Assembly: GCA_947305825.1 (NCBI GenBank)
Contig: CAMZET010000034.1
Coordinates: forward strand, 1 to 10,181
Direction: 5' to 3'
Source: an uncultured Verrucomicrobiota bacterium
GTDB lineage: Bacteria > Verrucomicrobiota > Kiritimatiellia > RFP12 > UBA1067
Length of the DNA: 10,181 bases
Notes under the pieces: model-generated
What the model was told of the DNA's origin: nothing
The model's input: the letters and a program-made list of their open reading frames with translations, nothing else
The model's database searches: none
Shown: one piece after another, positions 5,786 through 10,181 of the stretch
Position numbering within the stretch: position 1 is the first letter of the stretch
How the letters are laid out: each line of letters opens with the position of its first letter
Translations under genes and position numbers: made by a program

Positions 5786-8107
5786 ATGAAGAAAAAAACG
5801 CTTCTCGCAATTGCGCTCGCTTTGGGCGCGGCAACTTTGTATGCAGACCATGCGGCGACGCCGGCCTACCCGAATTTCGGCATGCCGCGCGTAGAGGAAA
5901 TGATGTTTCTTGTCCTGCAGATAGGCGTCATCATCTTTGCAGCCCGCTTGGGAGGAGCTCTCGCGTCGTTGTTCCGTCTTCCGTCGATATTGGGCGAACT
6001 GGCCGCCGGCATAGTCATCGGACCGTGGGCGCTAGGCGGCATAGCCTTCGGCGACGGCGTATTCAAGTACGGCCTTTTCAACGGCGTCGCTCTACGCACG
6101 ATGAACGAAGTCGCTTCCGGCGGCGCCGTGCCCATGTTCGGCACAGTGGCCGGCAACAATGTCATGTTCGACGCCACGTCGCCGGCGCTTTACGGCATCG
6201 CTACCCTCGCTTCGGTGATTTTGCTCTTCCTCTCCGGCTTGGAAACCAACCTCAGGATGTTCCTGAAGTATTCCTTCGTCGGCACTATGGTCGGCGTCGG
6301 CGGCGTTGTGGTCTCGTTCCTCATGGGCGACTTGTGCGCCGTCTACCTCCTGCCGCGCTTCTTTGCCCATTTCGCCCCACTTGGCGCAATGCCGCTCGCC
6401 CAGGCGATGACCCAGGAGGCTCCGCTATACATGGGCATAATGTCCACCGCCACGTCGGTAGGCATAACCGCCCGCATACTTTCCGAAAAGAAGAAAATGG
6501 ACTCCGAGGAAGGCACGACAATCATGGCCGGCGCCGTGATAGACGACGTGCTCGGCCTCATCGTGCTGGCAATCGGCAACGGCATCATCGCGGCCGACCA
6601 TGCGGCGGACGCGGTCGGCAAGGGCGCCGGCATGGATTGGGGCGCTATAGGCTTCGTCGCCGTCAAGGCGTTCGGCGTCTGGCTAGGCGCCACGGCCGTC
6701 GGCATTCTCATCGCCCGCCACCTCTCCAAGTTCTTGAAGTTCTGCTTCCGCTCACCGGTCGTGATTGCGACTATGGCTTTCGGCCTTTCGCTCATTCTCG
6801 CCGGCTTCTTCGAGTACATGGGCCTGGCTATGATTATCGGCGCCTACGTGATGGGCCTGGCACTGTCGCGCACCGACCTCAAACACACTATCCAGGAGAC
6901 CCTCACGCCGGTCTACACCTTCCTCGTGCCGGTATTCTTCTGCGTCATGGGCATGATGGTCGACATTTCGGCACTCTGCTCGACCGACGTGCTGATATTC
7001 GGCGGCGTCTACACGCTTCTTGCGATAACGGCGAAGGTTCTCGGATGCATGTTCCCGGCAATGTGCTGCGGATTCAACGCGCTTGGCGGCCTGCGCATCG
7101 GCGCGGGCATGGTGCCGCGTGGCGAAGTCGCCCTCATCATCGCCGGCCTCGGCCTTTCCTACGGCTATTTGACACAGGAGATTTTCGGCATCGGCATCCT
7201 CATGACGCTCGTCACAACCATCGTTGCGCCGCCCGCACTCGTCTGCCTCTTCCACTCTTCACGCAAGGGCGTCAAACATCCAAAGCCCAACAAGGACGGA
7301 CGCCGCGAAGTCATTTTCGAACTTCCCTCCCGCGACGTCGCGGACCTCATGCTCTCCAAACTCGTCCAGGAGTTCCGCTCCGAGGGCTTTTTCACCACGC
7401 TCCTCTCCCAGGAAGACCACATCTGGGAAATCGCAATGGACGACATCGAGCTCTCCATACGCCGCACCCACTCAAAGATTTCGTTCGTCTGCACCCCAGC
7501 CGAAGAAGCCATAGTCATGACCGCCTGGATGGAAGTCGCTTCGCAGATGAACGACCTCGCCCGTTCCATTTCCAAGCCGATACGCAAGGAGGACGTCGGC
7601 AGGATGCTCTCTGCCACGGAAGCGGCGAAGCGTGGCCACGAAGGCGTCTCCAAGTACATCCAAGGCTTCGTCATGTTGCCGAACTTCCGGGCTTTCAACA
7701 AGCGCGACGCCATCGAGAAGATGATAGACGAAATCGCCCGCGAGAACCCGCACCATCTCAAGGACACGCAGGCGGCAGTGGATGCCGTGCTCAAGCGCGA
7801 GGCGTCCATGCCTACGGGGCTTACGCGCGGCATAGCCCTCCCGCACGGGCGCTGCGCGGCCGTCAAGGGCATCGTCGGCGCCGTCGCCATCCTCGCAGAC
7901 AACTGCGCCGTCAACGACTACGAAATGATTGACTCCAGTCCGGCGAAGATTATCGTGCTGACGCTCGCCAACGACACGTCGCAGACGCCGTATCTCAAGC
8001 TCATGAGCTTCATATCGCGCGCGCTGCGCGCCGACAACGGCTCGGAGCGCTTGGCAAAATGCCGCACGGCAGACGAGATGCGCAAGTTTTTCCGCAAAGC
8101 GAAATAG
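5786..8107 (+). CDS. CPA2-family Na+/H+ antiporter fused to a PTS EIIA-like domain
   Basis: A 773-residue membrane protein with a cytoplasmic regulatory tail. A signal-like segment (1-20, MKKKTLLAIALALGAATLYA) comes first. The exchanger core covers about 38-490: LGELAAGIVIGPWALGG, LLFLSGLETNLRMFLKYS, TATSVGITARIL, and the paired aspartates 253-254 in VIDDVLGLIVL that mark electrogenic CPA2 exchangers, then VPVFFCVMGMMVD and GMVPRGEVALI. Residues about 508-595 form an unassigned soluble segment. Residues about 624-770 resemble PTS_EIIA_2 (fructose/Ntr type), including GLTRGIALPHGR with the probable phospho-acceptor His687. Exchange activity might therefore respond to phosphotransferase state, but no PTS genes are visible here, and the domain could act without phosphorylation. 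The ribosome site is weak (AGAGAC-like). A promoter lies at 5730-5758. Confidence 0.9.
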   Translation: MKKKTLLAIALALGAATLYADHAATPAYPNFGMPRVEEMMFLVLQIGVIIFAARLGGALASLFRLPSILGELAAGIVIGPWALGGIAFGDGVFKYGLFNGVALRTMNEVASGGAVPMFGTVAGNNVMFDATSPALYGIATLASVILLFLSGLETNLRMFLKYSFVGTMVGVGGVVVSFLMGDLCAVYLLPRFFAHFAPLGAMPLAQAMTQEAPLYMGIMSTATSVGITARILSEKKKMDSEEGTTIMAGAVIDDVLGLIVLAIGNGIIAADHAADAVGKGAGMDWGAIGFVAVKAFGVWLGATAVGILIARHLSKFLKFCFRSPVVIATMAFGLSLILAGFFEYMGLAMIIGAYVMGLALSRTDLKHTIQETLTPVYTFLVPVFFCVMGMMVDISALCSTDVLIFGGVYTLLAITAKVLGCMFPAMCCGFNALGGLRIGAGMVPRGEVALIIAGLGLSYGYLTQEIFGIGILMTLVTTIVAPPALVCLFHSSRKGVKHPKPNKDGRREVIFELPSRDVADLMLSKLVQEFRSEGFFTTLLSQEDHIWEIAMDDIELSIRRTHSKISFVCTPAEEAIVMTAWMEVASQMNDLARSISKPIRKEDVGRMLSATEAAKRGHEGVSKYIQGFVMLPNFRAFNKRDAIEKMIDEIARENPHHLKDTQAAVDAVLKREASMPTGLTRGIALPHGRCAAVKGIVGAVAILADNCAVNDYEMIDSSPAKIIVLTLANDTSQTPYLKLMSFISRALRADNGSERLAKCRTADEMRKFFRKAK

Positions 8108-8120
8108 CGCGTCATACGCG
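8108..8120 (+). other. short perfect inverted repeat at the sialidase promoter
   Basis: CGCGT-CAT-ACGCG begins right after the antiporter stop codon and ends 7 bases before the -10 box. It has no U-tract, so it does not look like an intrinsic terminator. It could be a small operator half-pair, or chance in GC-rich DNA. Confidence 0.3.
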
Positions 8121-8124
8121 AATA

Positions 8125-8133
8125 TGGTATACT
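8125..8133 (+). promoter_or_regulatory. extended -10 promoter element before the sialidase gene
   Basis: TGG followed by TATACT (8128-8133) matches five of six bases of the -10 consensus and has the TGn extension. No good -35 is visible, because the position is taken by the end of the antiporter gene. Transcription would begin near 8140, about 30 bases before the ATG. The element resembles the one at 5750-5758. Confidence 0.55.
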
Positions 8134-8169
8134 ATGCACCAGCGTAAACCCCAAAAGAGGAACGACCAG

Positions 8170-9270
8170 ATGACAAAGAAAGTTCTCGCGCTTGGCGTCG
8201 CGCTTGCGGCGGCGGGCCTGTATGCAGCGGTGAGCGAACCGAACGTGTTGTGGCAGAAAGGCGACGACGGCGTCGCGGTGTATCGTATACCGGCGCTGTG
8301 CACCGCGCCGAACGGCGATTTGGTGGCGGCGTGCGATGCTCGCAAGAACCACGGCGGCGACCTCAACCACTGCCAGCCCATCAACATCACCATCCGCCGC
8401 TCCACCGACGGCGGTCGCACCTGGTCGCGTCCCGTCAATTCATGGAACTGGCCCTGGAACGGCGACGAGCAGTGGGCCGGCAGCGATCCCTCCTTTGTCG
8501 TCGACAGCGTCGCCGGCAAGATTTTCCTCTTCTACAACGTCTGGGAGTCGAAGAAGAAGCGCGGCGTCTACCAGTTCTACGTGCAGGAGTCATCCGACAA
8601 CGGGCGCACCTGGTCGAAGCCTCGCGACATTTCCTCCGACATAGCCTTCGACGGCTGGCCCTTCGGCAAACCCGACAACGCCGGCGGCTTCATCTTCATA
8701 ACGTCTGGCTCCGGCATCCAGCTCAAGGACGGCACTCTCCTCCACACGATTGTCCATGTGAACGACGGCAACGCGCTTTTCGGCTCGACCGACCACGGCA
8801 AGACCTGGAAGGCAATCGGCAAGCCCGCCAAGCCGGGCGACGAGTGCAAGGTGGTGGAGCTTTCCGACGGCTCGTGGATGATCAATTCGCGCTGGCACGG
8901 CGGCGGGCGCCAGATACACGTCTCCAAGGACCGCGGCCAGACGTGGGAATCGCACTACGACACCGCGCTCGTGGACGGCGAGTGCAACGCTCAAATCATG
9001 CGTCTTGGGAAGGTTTTGCTGTTCTCGAACTGCAACATGGGCGGAAGGCGTCGCTGCAACCTTTGCCTGCGCGCGTCGCTCGACGACGGCAAGACCTGGA
9101 ACAAGGGCATTTGCATCGAGCCGGGCGGCGCGGCGTATTCCGACATGACCGTTTTGCCGGACGGCAATATAGGCATTCTCTATGAAGGCGCCGGCTACGC
9201 GACCATCAATTTCGTGACCGTGCCGCGAGCGGACATCGCCGGGTCTCTCGCTCCGACGGCGCAGAAGTAG
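8170..9270 (+). CDS. secreted exo-alpha-sialidase (GH33 type)
   Basis: A 366-residue glycoside hydrolase expected to release terminal sialic acid from host glycans such as mucin. Residues 1-20 are a signal peptide (MTKKVLALGVALAAAGLYAA). The beta-propeller is marked by YRIP with Arg39 and by five Asp boxes of the S-x-D-x-G-x-T-W form, at 78-85, 141-148, 206-213, 252-259 and 303-310. Candidate catalytic residues are Asp64 (acid/base), Glu225, with Arg241 and one of Arg293-295 completing the arginine triad, and the nucleophile Tyr323 in AAYSD, with Glu339 in LYEG. ATG 8170 is chosen because AGAGGA (8156-8161) lies 8 bases upstream and it begins the signal peptide. Length fits a catalytic domain alone, without carbohydrate-binding modules. 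No sialic-acid uptake or nan genes are nearby. Substrate linkage cannot be read from the sequence. Confidence 0.9.
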   Translation: MTKKVLALGVALAAAGLYAAVSEPNVLWQKGDDGVAVYRIPALCTAPNGDLVAACDARKNHGGDLNHCQPINITIRRSTDGGRTWSRPVNSWNWPWNGDEQWAGSDPSFVVDSVAGKIFLFYNVWESKKKRGVYQFYVQESSDNGRTWSKPRDISSDIAFDGWPFGKPDNAGGFIFITSGSGIQLKDGTLLHTIVHVNDGNALFGSTDHGKTWKAIGKPAKPGDECKVVELSDGSWMINSRWHGGGRQIHVSKDRGQTWESHYDTALVDGECNAQIMRLGKVLLFSNCNMGGRRRCNLCLRASLDDGKTWNKGICIEPGGAAYSDMTVLPDGNIGILYEGAGYATINFVTVPRADIAGSLAPTAQK

Positions 9271-9273
9271 CGC

Positions 9274-9277
9274 GGAG
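9274..9277 (+). promoter_or_regulatory. Shine-Dalgarno sequence that selects a TTG start
   Basis: GGAG at 9274-9277 is 8 bases before TTG 9286. No ATG or GTG lies in frame between it and the conserved ELLSPAGD motif, so the TTG is the only suitable start. Confidence 0.6.
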
Positions 9278-9285
9278 AAACCGCC

Positions 9286-10181
9286 TTGCGCAGCAGCGAG
9301 GAAACGTCGCGCGGTACGGAGCTGCTCTCTCCGGCCGGCGACTTCGACACGGCCCTGGCGGCTTTCGATGCCGGGGCCGATGCCGTTTATTGCGGCTTGG
9401 CCGATTTTTCCGCCAGGGCGTTCGCCAAGAACTTCACGCCGGACGAACTGCGCGATTTGATGCGTGTCGCCCGCGAACGCTCGCGCAAGGTGTACGTCAC
9501 ATTCAACACTCTCGTCGAGGAAGAGGAACTTCCCCGCGCAGCGGAAGCGCTCTCGCTCCTTGAAAGCCTGGAGGTCGATGGGGTGATTGTGCAAGATATC
9601 GGCGTGGCGCGTCTGTGCGCCCGCCATTTTCCCCGCCTGTCCCTCCACGCCTCCACGCAATTGGTCGCGCACAATCTCGAGGGCGTGCTGGCGCTAAAGG
9701 AACTGGGCTTCCGCAGAGTAGTGCTGGCGCGCGAACTGACGCTCGAGGAAGTCTCCTCTATAGCCAAGCGTTGCGGCGTCGAAATAGAATGCTTCATCCA
9801 CGGCGCTCTGTGCTATTCTCTTTCCGGGCTCTGCCTGTTTTCCGCAATGGAGAAAGGCCGCAGCGGCAACCGCGGCCGCTGCGCCTACTGCTGCCGGCTC
9901 CCGTTCGACGGCGCCTACCCGTTTTCGATGAAAGACTTGCGCCTGGGCGAGGACGCGCGTCTTCTGGCCCAGGCCGGCGTCGCCTCGCTCAAAATCGAGG
10001 GACGCATGAAGAGCGCTCTCTATGTCGCTAGCGTCGTCAAGCGCTACCGCGAAATCCTCGACGGCGCGCCCCAGACCTTGACCGACGCCGATTTGGAGAC
10101 GGTGTTTTCTCGCCGCACGACGCCGCTCTACCTTCACGGCGAGCGTGACGACGTGATTGAGCCGGAGGCGCTCGGCCACCT
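9286..10181 (+). CDS. U32-family protein, TrhP/RlhA-like RNA hydroxylation factor (3' truncated by window end)
   Basis: An open frame runs from TTG 9286 to the window end (298 full codons). It opens with ELLSPAGD (12-19), the usual N-terminal motif of the U32 family. ADAVYCGL (31-38) and LHASTQL (120-126) follow. Residues 168-186 (ECFIHGALCYSLSGLCLFS) match the U32 signature of the form E-x-F-x2-G-x2-C-x4-G-x-C, and RCAYCCRLPF (198-207) and SLKIEGRMKS (234-243) complete the core. Cysteines 176, 183, 199 and 203 align with those thought to hold an Fe-S cluster; Cys202 replaces the commoner Pro. Although named peptidases, characterised relatives (TrhP, RlhA) hydroxylate tRNA or 23S rRNA using prephenate-derived chemistry. 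Which target applies is undetermined. The gene starts 15 bases after the sialidase stop, so it is probably cotranscribed. Confidence 0.88.
   Translation, partial: MRSSEETSRGTELLSPAGDFDTALAAFDAGADAVYCGLADFSARAFAKNFTPDELRDLMRVARERSRKVYVTFNTLVEEEELPRAAEALSLLESLEVDGVIVQDIGVARLCARHFPRLSLHASTQLVAHNLEGVLALKELGFRRVVLARELTLEEVSSIAKRCGVEIECFIHGALCYSLSGLCLFSAMEKGRSGNRGRCAYCCRLPFDGAYPFSMKDLRLGEDARLLAQAGVASLKIEGRMKSALYVASVVKRYREILDGAPQTLTDADLETVFSRRTTPLYLHGERDDVIEPEALGH

Noticed and set aside
6025..7932. A 635-codon + strand open frame inside the second antiporter gene
   Set aside because: It is a shadow of GC-rich codons, with Arg/His-rich low-complexity translation and no domains, fully inside a confidently assigned gene.
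8590..9672. A 360-codon minus-strand open frame across the sialidase and the U32 gene start
   Set aside because: It is antisense to two genes with clear family motifs, and its translation shows no recognisable domain; GC-rich third positions suppress antisense stops.

Overview
The window is a GC-rich, densely packed bacterial stretch in which every gene lies on the + strand. The sequence suggests an envelope-bearing, diderm-like organism: a LysM lipoprotein with a lipobox, a secreted sialidase, and an exported LysM/coiled-coil protein. Together with GTG and TTG starts and the gene content, this would fit a host-associated member of the PVC group (Lentisphaerota/Kiritimatiellota-like). That placement is an inference from gene style, because no rRNA or other phylogenetic marker was compared.

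Region 1 (1-1952) is a cell-envelope block. It opens with the last codons of an upstream gene with a purely acidic tail, whose stop lies inside the next gene. Then come a LysM lipoprotein with TPR-like and coiled-coil parts, a small tail-anchored membrane protein coupled by a GTGA overlap, and a second exported coiled-coil/LysM protein. Region 2 (2049-5714) is a tight run: a CPA2-type cation/proton antiporter with extra membrane helices and an RCK_C-like tail, QueD (queuosine/pterin pathway), RsmD (16S rRNA m2G966 methyltransferase) and RuvA (Holliday junction binding). The last three are joined by ATGA overlaps. Region 3 (5730-8107) has its own extended -10 promoter and a second CPA2 antiporter, of the DD type, fused to a PTS EIIA-like domain with its phospho-acceptor histidine. 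Region 4 (8108-10181) starts with a similar extended -10 promoter, followed by a secreted GH33-type sialidase with five Asp boxes and, 15 bases later, a TTG-started U32-family protein (TrhP/RlhA-like RNA hydroxylation factor) that runs off the window end.

Most genes are recognisable household or envelope genes, and no mobile element, CRISPR array, RNA gene or defence system was seen. The most interesting signals are an acidic C-terminal tail overprinted, with charge inversion, by the next gene's ribosome-binding site and signal peptide; a strong codon-use switch along single genes (GCG/CTG early, GCC/CTC late); two antiporters with different regulatory tails; and a repeated TGG-TATA promoter element. 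No intergenic gap exceeds 100 bases.
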